64,000 nucleotides of DNA from CAIVAT01 sp037133475 (GCA_037133475.1 JBAXOB010000001.1:248001-312000); one strand, 5' to 3'. Shown: positions 34,240 to 44,123, counted from the stretch's first letter. The notes: generated by a model from the letters alone, not told the origin. Made by a program: numbers and translations.

Positions 34240-36315
34240 ATGCCATTAAACAAACTCAGAAATATTGGAATAGCCGCCCATATCGATGCCGGGAAAACAA
34301 CCGTTACCGAACGGATTCTCTTCTTTTCCGGTACGAACCGCAAGATGGGCGAAGTGCACGATGGTGCCGCAACCATGGATTTTATGAAGCAGGAACAGGA
34401 GCGTGGCATCACCATTGCCTCGGCTGCCATTACCTGTGCCTGGAAGGGCCACCAGATCAACCTGATCGACACCCCGGGACACGTTGACTTCACCATCGAA
34501 GTTGAACGTTCGCTGCGCGTGATCGACGGCATGGTTGCCGTTTTCTGCGCCGTTGGCGGCGTCGAACCACAGAGCGAAACCGTTTGGAACCAGGCCGACC
34601 GCTACAGGGTGCCCCGTTTTGCCTTTATCAACAAGATGGACCGCACCGGGGCCGACTTCGGCGCCGTGGTCTCCCAGATGAACAAATATCTTGATGCAAA
34701 TGCAGTGCCTTTCCACATTCCCATGGGCGCTGAAGAACATTTCACAGGCATCATCGATATCATCGAGCGTAAAGCCTGGATGTTCCAGGACATGGTGCAG
34801 ATTGAAACTGCCATTCCCGAAGAATACAAGCAGAAAACAGAGGAAGCCCGTGCCTGGGCCGTTGAAAAACTGGCCGAGTTCAATGACGAGATCATGGACC
34901 TGTTCATGGAGGATAAAGAGGTATCGGCGGAACTGATGAAAAAGAGCCTGCGCGATTCCACCCTCAAGCTGCTTATTACGCCGGTTTTCTGCGGCGCAGC
35001 CTATAAAAACAAAGGAGTCCAGATGCTGCTCGACGCCGTGGTGGATTACCTCCCCTCCCCGGTCGATGTGGGCGCCGTTACCGGAACCGACCTTGACGAC
35101 CCTGAAAAGCTTCATACCTGCCACCCTTCACCGAAAGAAAATTTTTCGGCGCTCGCCTTTAAACTGATCCATGACCCCTTTGTCGGTCAGCAGACCTTTA
35201 CCCGTATTTTTTCGGGAACGCTAAAAAGCGGCATGCAGGTGTTCAACTCCACCAAGGGCAAACATGAACGCGTTGGCCGTATCTTCAGGATCCATGCCAA
35301 GGACCGTGAAGAGATTGCTGAAGCCGGCCCCGGCGATATCGTGGCCCTCATCGGCATGAAGGTTACCAAAACCGGCGATACCCTCTGCAGCGACGAACAC
35401 CGCTTCCTGCTTGAAACCATCCACGTTCCGCCCAGTGTCATCGAGTTGAAGATCAACCCCGTGAAACGCGCCGACCAGTCTAAACTGGGCGAAGCGCTGC
35501 ACAAACTGGCCATGGAGGATCCCTCCTTCAACGTACGTTTTGACGACGAAACCGAGGAGACGGTCATTGCCGGCATGGGCGAACTTCACCTGGAGATCAT
35601 CGTCGACCGCCTGAAAACGGAATTCAAGGTCGACGCGATCGTAGGCGAACCTGCCGTAGCGTTCCGTGAAACCATTACCACCGAGGTGGAATCGAATTAC
35701 AAGCATTCAAAGCAGACCGGCGGAAAAGGCCAGTTCGCCCACGTGCTGATGCGCATGGAACCCAACGAAGGCAAGGGCTACGAATTCATCGAAAAGATCA
35801 AGGGGGGCAACATCCCCGCCGAGTACATCCCGTCGGTCAACAAGGGGATTCTCAAAACCCTCGAACGTGGTGTACTGGCCGGCTACCCGGTCGTAGATGT
35901 CAAGGTGGTGCTGCTCGACGGCAGCTTCCATCCTGTCGACAGCTCCGACATGGCCTTCCAGACCTGTGCCTCCATCGGTTTCAAACAGGGCTTTATGAAA
36001 GCCGATCCCGTATTGCTGGAACCCATGATGAAGGTCGAAGTCAACACCCCCGACGAATATATCGGCGATGTGGTTGGAAACCTGAACCGCCGCCGCGGGA
36101 AGATCGAGGCCATGCGCCGCTACCGTAAGGGAAGCCAGAAGGTCAACGCCTTTGTTCCCCTGATGGAGATGTTCGGCTATGCAACCCAGCTTCGTAACAT
36201 TTCGAGCGGGCGCGCCAACTATTCGATGGAGTTCTTCAAATACACCCCGCTGCCAAAACTCCTCCAGGAGGAGGTCCTGAAAAAGATCGCCGACGAGAAG
36301 AAGGCAGCAAAATAG
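34240..36315 (+). CDS. fusA: Translation elongation factor G (GTPase-competent)
   Basis: 691 residues. All GTPase motifs are canonical: AHIDAGKT (13-20), RGITI (55-59), DTPGHVDF with His81, and NKMD (131-134). Domain II, III, IV and V follow; the domain IV loop reads KHSKQTGGKGQFAHV and the end LRNISSGRANYSMEF. These last two stretches differ from the textbook EF-G (RQSGGRGQYGHV; ATQGRATFTMEF) and recall spd/mt-type EF-G1 proteins. It drives tRNA-mRNA translocation with GTP and ribosome recycling with RRF. It is not beside rpsL, rpsG or tuf, so a str-operon copy may exist elsewhere. Strong promoter of its own. Its stop is 2 bases from the stop of the convergent PAS gene. Confidence 0.9.
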   Translation: MPLNKLRNIGIAAHIDAGKTTVTERILFFSGTNRKMGEVHDGAATMDFMKQEQERGITIASAAITCAWKGHQINLIDTPGHVDFTIEVERSLRVIDGMVAVFCAVGGVEPQSETVWNQADRYRVPRFAFINKMDRTGADFGAVVSQMNKYLDANAVPFHIPMGAEEHFTGIIDIIERKAWMFQDMVQIETAIPEEYKQKTEEARAWAVEKLAEFNDEIMDLFMEDKEVSAELMKKSLRDSTLKLLITPVFCGAAYKNKGVQMLLDAVVDYLPSPVDVGAVTGTDLDDPEKLHTCHPSPKENFSALAFKLIHDPFVGQQTFTRIFSGTLKSGMQVFNSTKGKHERVGRIFRIHAKDREEIAEAGPGDIVALIGMKVTKTGDTLCSDEHRFLLETIHVPPSVIELKINPVKRADQSKLGEALHKLAMEDPSFNVRFDDETEETVIAGMGELHLEIIVDRLKTEFKVDAIVGEPAVAFRETITTEVESNYKHSKQTGGKGQFAHVLMRMEPNEGKGYEFIEKIKGGNIPAEYIPSVNKGILKTLERGVLAGYPVVDVKVVLLDGSFHPVDSSDMAFQTCASIGFKQGFMKADPVLLEPMMKVEVNTPDEYIGDVVGNLNRRRGKIEAMRRYRKGSQKVNAFVPLMEMFGYATQLRNISSGRANYSMEFFKYTPLPKLLQEEVLKKIADEKKAAK

Positions 36316-36317
36316 GG

Positions 36318-36668
36318 TTAATCCCTGATATAATGAGGCATTTCAGCGGGGATCACGAGCGAAAGTTCGATGATCCCCCTGAATTTTCCATCCACGAACC
36401 AGGGCGACTGGCAGATGATCTTCTTCCGCCCTTTTTTCTCAATGGTATACACATTCTTTTCCCCGCTGGTCATGATCTCCAGGATCTTTTTCCGGGATGA
36501 TTCGGAATGACACTCCAGCAGATCCCTCCCGATCAGATCCTTGCCCCCGTCCTTTTCATATTGGGACAGGGCCCTTTCATTCATGTAGATGATCCTGCCG
36601 TTTTCATCGCTTACGATCACATTGCCATCAAGCTTTTCGATCCATTCCATGGTTGATATTTTCGACAA
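36318..36668 (-). CDS. Single PAS-domain protein
   Basis: 116 residues (or 110 from an ATG at 36650). LDGNVIVSDENGRIIYMNERALSQY, in pieces NVIVSDENGRIIYMN and GKDLIGRDLLECH, is the PAS core, and the rest (RKKIICQSPWFVDGKFRGIIELS) completes the fold. No output domain is attached, so it may act as a stand-alone sensor or bind a kinase. No heme or flavin ligand is obvious. It ends 2 bases from the stop of the EF-G gene and is divergent from the PspC gene. Function beyond the fold is unknown. Confidence 0.75.
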   Translation of the reverse strand: MSKISTMEWIEKLDGNVIVSDENGRIIYMNERALSQYEKDGGKDLIGRDLLECHSESSRKKILEIMTSGEKNVYTIEKKGRKKIICQSPWFVDGKFRGIIELSLVIPAEMPHYIRD

Positions 36669-36722
36669 ATGTACTCAGCTTTTCCGGTTTCAAAAATTCG
36701 AACCCTGAATGAAAAAATGAAA

Positions 36723-36730
36723 TAAATTTG
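36723..36730 (+). promoter_or_regulatory. Bacteroidota -7 box TAAATTTG
   Basis: Matches TAnnTTTG, 46 bases before the PspC-domain gene. No clear -33 box. Confidence 0.5.
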
Positions 36731-36775
36731 TAACGATGACCAAATCGGGTCATCTAATCAGAAAAACTACACATC

Positions 36776-36970
36776 ATGGAACCAAAAAGATTATTCCGTT
36801 CGAGAAAAGATCGCGTCATCGGAGGCGTTTGCGGAGGATTAGGAAATTATTTCAACCTTGATCCCGTCATAATCAGGGTTGCCACCGTGGCCCTGTTCTT
36901 TGCAGGATTTATCGGCCTGCTCGGCTATATCATTGCCTGGATTATCGTCCCGAACGAGCCATTTTCTTAA
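36776..36970 (+). CDS. PspC-domain small membrane protein
   Basis: 64 residues that are almost only a PspC domain. KRLFRSRKDRVIGGVCGGLGNYFNLDP, split as RVIGGVCGGLGNYF and DPVIIRVATV, is the signature. One hairpin-like membrane region (VALFFAGFIGLLGYIIAWIIVP) follows. PspC proteins take part in the membrane-stress (phage shock) response; short stand-alone copies are common in Bacteroidota. No pspA is near. Its job here is inferred only from the domain. Confidence 0.88.
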   Translation: MEPKRLFRSRKDRVIGGVCGGLGNYFNLDPVIIRVATVALFFAGFIGLLGYIIAWIIVPNEPFS

Positions 36971-37456
36971 GCATTACGCCTGGTCGCTGTTTTTATTTCC
37001 CTGGTTGCCGGGTATGCCGGTCGCCTGGTTCGCGTTTTGCCCTAGCGGGATTCGCGCTGAGCCTTGGTGTAATGTTTCCTTTTTATGCGGAGTTCCCTGC
37101 CAAAACCTTTAATCCATCCGCTTTATATTCCATGCGGAACGACCGGATGCTTCCCGCCAGGCAGAATCACCCGAATCCCTGATGTGGCATTATTCCCTGC
37201 ATGATTCCTCCCCGGCAGGCAGGTGATCATAGGCCAAGGTGTTTTCCTTCCGGTACCGGTTTATAAAAAACCGTTGATTCTCAAGCGGTTTATACCTTCC
37301 TTTCCCTGGCATTAATACAATCGTTACCGTTGATCCCTGCGGCAAATGTTTTTTTCGATCAGCCCTGCTCCGGCTTGGTATCCTTACAAATAAATTGTAT
37401 TTTTGTATGCAGAATAGTCCAAGTTATTTATAATGTGTATCTTATAACCCACTACC
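36971..37456. other. Intergenic region without a supported gene
   Basis: 486 bases between the PspC gene and the acyl-CoA dehydrogenase gene. Only the promoter at 37375-37405 is recognisable. A 77-codon frame that starts inside the PspC gene has no family features and is not called. Confidence 0.55.
37375..37405 (+). promoter_or_regulatory. Bacteroidota-type promoter (TTGG-N19-TATTTTTG)
   Basis: TTGG at 37375-37378, 19 bases, TATTTTTG at 37398-37405; the -7 box is perfect. It lies 52 bases before the acyl-CoA dehydrogenase start. Confidence 0.7.
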
Positions 37457-38599
37457 ATGAATTTCGAATTTTCTGAAGAACAGATCATGATCCAGCAGTC
37501 GGCACGGGATTACGCCCAACGCGAACTGATCAAAGACGTCCTCGAACGCGACGCAAAAGCCGAATTCCCCACGCATCATGTCAAGGCCCTTGCCGAACTT
37601 GGTTTCCTTGGAATGCTTGTCGACACGAAATATGACGGGGGAGGCATGGACACGGTTTCCTACGTACTGGCCATGGAGGAGATCTCCAAGATCGACAGTT
37701 CCGTTTCCGTGATCATGTCGGTGAACAATTCATTGGTTTGCTATGGGATCGAAGCCTTTGGCAACGAAGAACAAAAGCAGAAATGGCTGAAGCCGCTGGC
37801 CAGGGGGGAGAAGATCGGCGCCTTCCTGCTTTCGGAACCGGAAGCCGGCTCGGATGCCACCTCGCAGCGTACCACCGCCATCGACATGGGGGACCATTAC
37901 CTCGTGAATGGCGTTAAAAACTGGATCACCAGCGGAAATTCAGCATCCACCTATGTGCTGATCGCCCAAACCAATCCTGAGAAAAAACATAAGGGAATCA
38001 ACGTGTTCCTGGTCGATCGCCACTCTCCCGGGATCACCCTGGGCCCGCACGAAGACAAGATGGGCATGCGCAGCAGCGACACCCATTCGGTGATGTTCAC
38101 CGATGTGATCGTGCCAAAGGAAAACCGGATCGGGGAGGATGGTTTCGGATTCAAATTTGCCATGAAAACCCTCGAAGGGGGCCGCATCGGCATCGCCTCG
38201 CAGGCGCTTGGCATCGCGCAGGGTGCCTATGAACGCGCCCTTCGCTATTCGAAGGAACGCAAAGCCTTTGGTACCGAACTCATCAACCACCAGAGTGTCG
38301 CCTTTAAACTGGCCGAAATGCACACCCGCATCGAGGCTGCCCGCTATTTCTGCCTGAAATCGGCCTGGCTGAAGGACCAGGGCCAGCCCTACGGCACCGC
38401 CAGCGCCATGGCCAAATACTATGCCGCCGAAACCGCCATGTATGTCACCACCGAGGCGGTCCAGATCCACGGCGGATACGGGTATGTCAAGGAATACCAT
38501 GTTGAACGTCTTATGCGCGAAGCCAAGCTTACCCAGATCTACGAGGGAACCAGCGAAATCCAGCTGATGATCATTTCCAGGGCTATTTCGGCTGAATGA
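37457..38599 (+). CDS. Short-chain acyl-CoA dehydrogenase (butyryl-CoA dehydrogenase-like)
   Basis: 380 residues, the usual length. FLLSEPEAGSDA and WITSGNSAS are the flavin/substrate signatures, RKAFGTELINHQSV begins the C-terminal helices, and QIYEGTSEIQ holds the catalytic base Glu363 in the position of short-chain enzymes. It oxidises butyryl- or isobutyryl-like acyl-CoA to the enoyl-CoA with FAD, passing electrons to ETF, or works in reverse during fermentation. ETF genes are not next to it. It has its own promoter and stands 135 bases before icmF on the same strand. The link with IcmF and butyrate kinase supports C4 substrates. Confidence 0.9.
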   Translation: MNFEFSEEQIMIQQSARDYAQRELIKDVLERDAKAEFPTHHVKALAELGFLGMLVDTKYDGGGMDTVSYVLAMEEISKIDSSVSVIMSVNNSLVCYGIEAFGNEEQKQKWLKPLARGEKIGAFLLSEPEAGSDATSQRTTAIDMGDHYLVNGVKNWITSGNSASTYVLIAQTNPEKKHKGINVFLVDRHSPGITLGPHEDKMGMRSSDTHSVMFTDVIVPKENRIGEDGFGFKFAMKTLEGGRIGIASQALGIAQGAYERALRYSKERKAFGTELINHQSVAFKLAEMHTRIEAARYFCLKSAWLKDQGQPYGTASAMAKYYAAETAMYVTTEAVQIHGGYGYVKEYHVERLMREAKLTQIYEGTSEIQLMIISRAISAE

Positions 38600-38627
38600 T
38601 TTTTATTGAGTTGATTATTCGCTGTAC

Positions 38628-38662
38628 ATCTTCACCACAATAGGCACAATAGGACACAACAA
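38628..38662. repeat. Fragment of the inverted-repeat element
   Basis: TTCACCACAATAGGCACAATAGGACACAACAAG resembles the left half of the elements at 14088 and 16907 (CCACAATG, CACAATG units). The right half is missing. Confidence 0.45.
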
Positions 38663-38734
38663 GTCTGGTTGGCTGAGGGTGAAGCCATTCAGTTGTTTAA
38701 GCGGTAACCTAAATTTTATTTTCTACAGTGTCCC

Positions 38735-41700
38735 ATGAATAACCCTGAAGTTTATAAACCGCAGCACCATATCCGCATCGTCACAGCGGCTTCGCTGTTC
38801 GATGGTCATGACGCCGCGATCAATATCATGCGCAGGATCCTGCAGTCAAGCGGGGCCGAAGTGATCCATCTTGGCCATAACCGGTCGGTGCAGGAGGTGG
38901 TCGACTGTGCCATCCAGGAAGATGTGCAGGCAGTAGCCATCACCTCCTACCAGGGTGGTCATATGGAGTACTTTAAATACATGTTCGACCTCTTCAGGGA
39001 GCGCAACTGCGGCCATATTAAAATTTTCGGCGGCGGGGGCGGGGTCATCCTGCCGGATGAGATCAGCGAACTCCACGCTTATGGCATTGCACGCATCTAT
39101 TCGCCCGACGACGGGCGTAAGATGACCCTGCAGGGAATGATCAACGACCTGCTTTCAGCATGCGACTTCCCCGTTGGGAACCGCCAGGATTATGACCTGG
39201 AGAAGATCAGGAACAAGGATTTCAGGGAGATTGCCGGGGTGATCTCCTCCGCGGAGAACTACCCTGAACAGGGAAGAGTGTTTTTTGAAAATATTGCCTC
39301 GGAAGCAGCCGGGAAACCGATCCCGGTGCTGGGCATTACCGGTACAGGCGGGGCGGGAAAATCGTCGCTGGTCGACGAGATCGTACGCAGGTTCCTGGCC
39401 GGGCTCAAGGATAAAACCCTCGCCATCATCTCCATCGACCCTACCAAACGGAAGACCGGCGGGGCGCTGCTGGGCGACCGCATCCGCATGAATGCCATCT
39501 TCAACCCGAGGGTCTACATGCGTTCGCTTGCTACCCGGCAGTCAAACCTTGCCCTGTCGAAATATGTCAGGGATGCCATCAATGTTGCGAAGGTTGCCGG
39601 GTTCGACCTGGTGATCGTCGAAACCTCCGGGATCGGGCAATCCGACACCGAGATCGTCGACCACAGCGACGTCACGCTTTATGTGATGACCCCCGAATAC
39701 GGCGCGGCCAGCCAGCTGGAGAAGATCGACATGCTCGATTTTGCCGACCTGGTCGGCATCAACAAATTTGATAAACGCGGCGCCCTCGATGCCCTGCGCG
39801 ACGTGAAAAAACAATACCAGCGCAACCATAAGTTCTTCGAAAGGCCTATGGAGGAGATGCCGGTTTACGGTACTGTAGCCTCCCAGTTCAACGACCCCGG
39901 GGTGAACGAACTTTTCAGGGCCCTGGTGGAAAAGATCCAGTCGAAAAAGCTGTTTTCTTTGCCTTCAGGCACCGATGCCGTGGATGAAACCGGGGAGAAG
40001 ATCTTCATCATTCCCCCCTCCCGTACCCGTTACCTTGCCGAAATTGCCGAGGCAAACCGGGCCTACAACCAATGGACCACGGAGCAGGCCGGAATCGCCC
40101 AGCGTCTTTATGCCATCGCCCAAACCATCGAAACCCTGGCGGGATCGCCCCAGGCTGAAAAGCCGGATGCGGCCGGAAAGGAACCACACTGCAACAGGAC
40201 CGGCATGATGCTCGAACTGGACTTGCTTTATGAACAAATCCTGAAAACCCTCGACCCGGCCAACCACGAAATCCTTAAAAGCTGGGATTCAAAGGTTAAA
40301 TCATACAAGGATGATTTCTATATCTTCAAAGTCAGGGATAAGGAGATCAGGATTGAGACCCATTATGAATCCCTGTCGCATCTTCAGATACCCAAGATAT
40401 CGCTGCCCCGTTACGAGGCCTGGGGCGACCTGCTGAAATGGAACCTGCGTGAAAATGTTCCCGGCGAATTTCCCTATGCCGCCGGCGTTTTCCCCTTCAA
40501 ACGCGAAAGCGAGGATCCGACGAGGATGTTTGCCGGCGAGGGCGGCCCCGAACGCACCAACAAACGGTTTCATTATGTTTCCTACGGGATGCCCTTCGTA
40601 AGGCTTTCTACCGCCTATGATTCGGTAACCCTTTATGGCTTCGATCCCGACATTCGCCCCGACATTTACGGGAAAATCGGCAATGCCGGGGTCTCCATCG
40701 CCTGTCTCGACGATGCGAAGAAACTCTATTCCGGATTCGATCTCGTGAACCCCAACACCTCCGTGTCCATGACCATCAACGGGCCTGCACCCACCATGGT
40801 CGGCTATTTCATGAATGCCGCCATTGACCAGCAGTGCGAGAAGTATATCCGCCATCACGGGCTGGAAGAGGAGGTTGAGAAAAAGATCGCCGCCATTTAC
40901 AAGAGGGCGGGTACCGAACGGCCCCGGTACCAGGGCGACCTGCCAAAGGGCAACGATGGCCTTGGCCTCATGCTGCTGGGCGTTACGGGCGACCAGGTAT
41001 TGCCCGCGCCGGTTTATGAAAAGATCAAAAAGGATGCGGTGAGCCAGGTAAGGGGCACGGTACAGGCCGACATCCTCAAGGAGGACCAGGCCCAGAATAC
41101 CTGCATCTTTTCCATCGACTTCGCGTTGAAAATGATGGGCGACATCCAGCAATATTTTATCGACAACGGCATCCGGAATTTTTACTCGGTCTCCATCTCG
41201 GGGTACCACATTGCCGAAGCGGGCGCCAACCCCATTTCGCAGTTGGCCTTTACCCTGGCCAACGGGTTTACCTACGTGGAATATTACGTATCACGGGGGA
41301 TGGATGTCAACAAGTTTGCCCCGAACCTCTCCTTCTTCTTCTCCAACGGGATCGACCCCGAATATTCGGTGATCGGCCGCGTAGCCAGGATCATCTGGGC
41401 CAAGGCGATGAAGTTCAAATACAAGGCCGATGCCCGCTCGCAGATGCTGAAGTATCATATCCAGACCTCCGGGCGCTCGCTGCATGCGCAGGAGATCGAC
41501 TTCAACGATATCCGTACCACGCTCCAGGCCCTGTATGCCATTTACGATAACTGCAACTCACTGCATACCAATGCCTATGATGAAGCCATCACCACGCCCA
41601 CCGAAGAGTCGGTACGCAGGGCCATGGCCATCCAGATGATCATCAACCATGAGCTGGGACTGGCGAAGAACCAGAATCCCCTGCAGGGAGCCTTTATCAT

Positions 41701-42151
41701 CGAAGAACTTACCGACCTCGTCGAAGAGGCCGTGATGCTTGAATTCGAGCGGATCTCCGAACGCGGCGGCGTGCTGGGAGCCATGGAAACGATGTACCAG
41801 CGCAGCAGGATCCAGGAGGAGAGCCTCTATTATGAGACCCTGAAACATACCGGGCAACTCCCCATCATGGGGGTCAACACCTTCCTGTCAAGCAAGGGCT
41901 CCCCGACGGTTACCCCGGGCGAGGTGATCCGAGCGGAAGAGGAGGAAAAGCAATACCAGATCCGGATGCTGGAACAGCTTCATATCACAAATAAGGAGAA
42001 GTCGGCCGTCATGATTGAAAATCTTAAGAGGGCTGCAACAAAAAATAATAATATCTTTGAAAGCCTGATGGAGGCGGCCAAATACTGTTCCATCGGGCAG
42101 ATCACCGATGCGCTTTTCGAAGTGGGAGGACAGTATCGGCGCAGCATGTAA
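38735..42151 (+). CDS. icmF: Fused isobutyryl-CoA mutase (IcmF)
   Basis: 1138 residues in the IcmF order. The cobalamin-binding domain (~10-150) has DGHDAA with His25 as lower cobalt ligand and FGGGGGV. The MeaB-like G-protein chaperone (~195-420) has GITGTGGAGKSS and the NKFD base motif. The TIM-barrel mutase (~560-1138) has YDSVTLYGFDPD, MTINGPAPTM, SGYHIAEAGANP and NTFLSSKGSPTV. IcmF interconverts isobutyryl-CoA and n-butyryl-CoA with adenosylcobalamin, and some also act on isovaleryl/pivalyl-CoA. The joined B12, GTPase and mutase parts exclude ordinary methylmalonyl-CoA mutase, which has two subunits and a separate MeaB. Butyrate kinase follows after 19 bases. Confidence 0.93.
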   Translation: MNNPEVYKPQHHIRIVTAASLFDGHDAAINIMRRILQSSGAEVIHLGHNRSVQEVVDCAIQEDVQAVAITSYQGGHMEYFKYMFDLFRERNCGHIKIFGGGGGVILPDEISELHAYGIARIYSPDDGRKMTLQGMINDLLSACDFPVGNRQDYDLEKIRNKDFREIAGVISSAENYPEQGRVFFENIASEAAGKPIPVLGITGTGGAGKSSLVDEIVRRFLAGLKDKTLAIISIDPTKRKTGGALLGDRIRMNAIFNPRVYMRSLATRQSNLALSKYVRDAINVAKVAGFDLVIVETSGIGQSDTEIVDHSDVTLYVMTPEYGAASQLEKIDMLDFADLVGINKFDKRGALDALRDVKKQYQRNHKFFERPMEEMPVYGTVASQFNDPGVNELFRALVEKIQSKKLFSLPSGTDAVDETGEKIFIIPPSRTRYLAEIAEANRAYNQWTTEQAGIAQRLYAIAQTIETLAGSPQAEKPDAAGKEPHCNRTGMMLELDLLYEQILKTLDPANHEILKSWDSKVKSYKDDFYIFKVRDKEIRIETHYESLSHLQIPKISLPRYEAWGDLLKWNLRENVPGEFPYAAGVFPFKRESEDPTRMFAGEGGPERTNKRFHYVSYGMPFVRLSTAYDSVTLYGFDPDIRPDIYGKIGNAGVSIACLDDAKKLYSGFDLVNPNTSVSMTINGPAPTMVGYFMNAAIDQQCEKYIRHHGLEEEVEKKIAAIYKRAGTERPRYQGDLPKGNDGLGLMLLGVTGDQVLPAPVYEKIKKDAVSQVRGTVQADILKEDQAQNTCIFSIDFALKMMGDIQQYFIDNGIRNFYSVSISGYHIAEAGANPISQLAFTLANGFTYVEYYVSRGMDVNKFAPNLSFFFSNGIDPEYSVIGRVARIIWAKAMKFKYKADARSQMLKYHIQTSGRSLHAQEIDFNDIRTTLQALYAIYDNCNSLHTNAYDEAITTPTEESVRRAMAIQMIINHELGLAKNQNPLQGAFIIEELTDLVEEAVMLEFERISERGGVLGAMETMYQRSRIQEESLYYETLKHTGQLPIMGVNTFLSSKGSPTVTPGEVIRAEEEEKQYQIRMLEQLHITNKEKSAVMIENLKRAATKNNNIFESLMEAAKYCSIGQITDALFEVGGQYRRSM

Positions 42152-42170
42152 CCTCTAAAAAACCTGATGT

Positions 42171-43247
42171 ATGACCCTCTTTAACATTTTAGTTGTCAAT
42201 CCAAAGGATTTTCTCACGCAAGTTGCTGTTTACCAGAATCACAAGCTCCTCTATATGATCAGCCGGAAGCATTCCGCCGCCGACCTGAGTGCCTTCAAAT
42301 CGATTTACGACCAGGTGCAGTTCCGGAAGGAGAGTGTCCTGAAAGAGTTGAAGAATAATGAATTTCCCCTGGATGAACTTAAAATAGTGATTTCCCGCGG
42401 CGGACTTATCAAACCGGTACAGTCGGGGGTTTTTGCAGTCAATGCCCTGTTAAGGAAGGATTTGTCGCACAGCCCGGTGGGAGAGGACATCATCAATATC
42501 GGCGGATTGCTTGCCGACGCGATTGCCACCGAAGTTACCGGTGCGGTGGCGATGATTGCCGACCCGACGGTGGTGGATGAGTTCCATGAACTTGCCCGTA
42601 TTACCGGCTGCCCCGAGATCACGCGCAAATCGATCTTCCATGCCCTGAACCAGAAAGCGGTTGCCAAGATGCATGCCGAGACCCATAAGAAAAAGTATGA
42701 TGAACTGAACCTGATCGTGGCCCATATGGGGAATGGAACTACGGTTGGCGCACACCGCAAGGGCCGCGTGATCGACGTGAACCAGGGCTTCGAGGGCGAT
42801 GGCCCCTTTTCGATGGTACGGAGCGGATCGCTGCCCATGGGCGATGTAGTCAAGATGTGTTACAGCGGGGAGAAGACCCTCGACGAGATGCTCTGCCTGC
42901 TTACCCATTGTGCCGGTGTTCATGCCTACCTCGGCACGAGGGATATCAGCGAGATCGAAGCCAGGATCAACCAGGGCGATACCCATGCAAAGCTGATCAT
43001 GGAGGCCATGGCCTACCAGGTTTCAAAATGTATCGGCGAGATGTTCGCCGTGCTGAAGGGCGACGTGGACGCCATCCTGATCACAGGCGACCTGGCCCAT
43101 AGCCAGTTCGTGGTACAACACATCATCGAACATGTTGAAAAGTTCGCCCCGATCTTCCTCTACCCGGGCGACAATGAACTCCAGTCGATGGCGGGCAACG
43201 CCCTTCGGGTGCTCAAGGGCGAAATGACGGTGCAGGAATACAAATAA
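42171..43247 (+). CDS. buk: Butyrate kinase
   Basis: 358 residues, ASKHA fold. ILVVNPKD at the N-terminus, ISRGGLIKPVQSGVFAVN, VAHMGNGTTVGAHRKGRVIDVNQGF in pieces HMGNGTTVGAH and VIDVNQGFEGDGPF, and ILITGDLAHSQ follow the Buk family. It makes ATP from butyryl phosphate (or branched C4-C5 acyl phosphates). The usual partner, phosphotransbutyrylase (ptb), is not in the window. It starts 19 bases after icmF, which suggests one transcript and a path from isobutyrate/valine-derived acyl-CoA to butyrate with substrate-level ATP formation, or the reverse. Confidence 0.93.
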   Translation: MTLFNILVVNPKDFLTQVAVYQNHKLLYMISRKHSAADLSAFKSIYDQVQFRKESVLKELKNNEFPLDELKIVISRGGLIKPVQSGVFAVNALLRKDLSHSPVGEDIINIGGLLADAIATEVTGAVAMIADPTVVDEFHELARITGCPEITRKSIFHALNQKAVAKMHAETHKKKYDELNLIVAHMGNGTTVGAHRKGRVIDVNQGFEGDGPFSMVRSGSLPMGDVVKMCYSGEKTLDEMLCLLTHCAGVHAYLGTRDISEIEARINQGDTHAKLIMEAMAYQVSKCIGEMFAVLKGDVDAILITGDLAHSQFVVQHIIEHVEKFAPIFLYPGDNELQSMAGNALRVLKGEMTVQEYK

Positions 43248-43277
43248 CTGCCCGCTACGATTTTTAAAACAGCGAAA

Positions 43278-44123
43278 ATGAAACTTATTCCGATCAACAC
43301 CGGTAACCTGAAACTGGATGGCGGCGCCATGTTCGGCGTGGTGCCCAAGGTAATCTGGGGCAAAGCCTATCCCAGCGATGAAAACAACCTCTGCAACTGG
43401 TCGATGCGCTGTCTGCTCATCGTCGATGGCGACCGCAGGATCCTCATCGATTGCGGTATCGGCGACAAACAGTCAGAAAAGTTCTTTGCCAATTATCATC
43501 TCAACGGCGAAGACACCCTTGAAAAATCGCTGGCATCGGCCGGCTATTCCACCGCCGACATCACCGACGTGATCCTCACCCATCTCCATTTCGACCATGC
43601 CGGCGGCGCTGTGCGGTGGAATGATGATAAGACGGATTATGAGGTCACCTTTGCCAATGCCACCTACCATACCAGCCGGCAGCAATGGGAATGGGGCACC
43701 AGCCCCAACAACCGTGAAAAGGCATCCTTCCTGAAGGAGAACATCCTGCCGATCAGGGAAAAGGGACGGCTGCATCTTATCGATGGGGATACTGAACTCT
43801 TTCCAGGCGTCGCGGTGCGGATTTTTAACGGCCACACCGACGGACAGGTTATCCCCTTCATCAGCTGCCAGGGAAAAACGGTGGTCTATATGGCCGACCT
43901 GCTCCCCTCTGCAGCGCATGTGCCCCTGCCCTGGGTGATGAGTTACGACACCCGCCCGCTCCTCACGCTGAAGGAGAAGGAGCCCTTTATGTCAGAGGCA
44001 GCGCAAAAAGGTTTTGTGTTGTTCCTCGAACACGACCTTTATCACGAATGCTGTACCGTGGAGGCTACCGAAAAGGGGATCCGCCTGAAGGATACCGGCA
44101 CCCTGGCCGGGTACCTGGGCTAA
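43278..44123 (+). CDS. Metallo-beta-lactamase fold hydrolase
   Basis: 281 residues with the zinc motif THLHFDHAGG (His102, His104, Asp106, His107), FNGHTDGQVIPF with the third histidine, and LEHDLYHECC near the end. The arrangement resembles the AttM/YtnP-like lactonase and MBL hydrolase group. A typical N-acyl-homoserine lactonase role cannot be claimed. It starts 30 bases after buk on the same strand and probably belongs to the same transcript, so a thioester or lactone hydrolase in acyl metabolism is possible but only inferred. Confidence 0.8.
   Translation: MKLIPINTGNLKLDGGAMFGVVPKVIWGKAYPSDENNLCNWSMRCLLIVDGDRRILIDCGIGDKQSEKFFANYHLNGEDTLEKSLASAGYSTADITDVILTHLHFDHAGGAVRWNDDKTDYEVTFANATYHTSRQQWEWGTSPNNREKASFLKENILPIREKGRLHLIDGDTELFPGVAVRIFNGHTDGQVIPFISCQGKTVVYMADLLPSAAHVPLPWVMSYDTRPLLTLKEKEPFMSEAAQKGFVLFLEHDLYHECCTVEATEKGIRLKDTGTLAGYLG

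Noticed and set aside
38735..42151. Ordinary methylmalonyl-CoA mutase
   Set aside because: The B12 domain, G-protein and mutase are fused in the IcmF order; MCM has separate subunits and MeaB.
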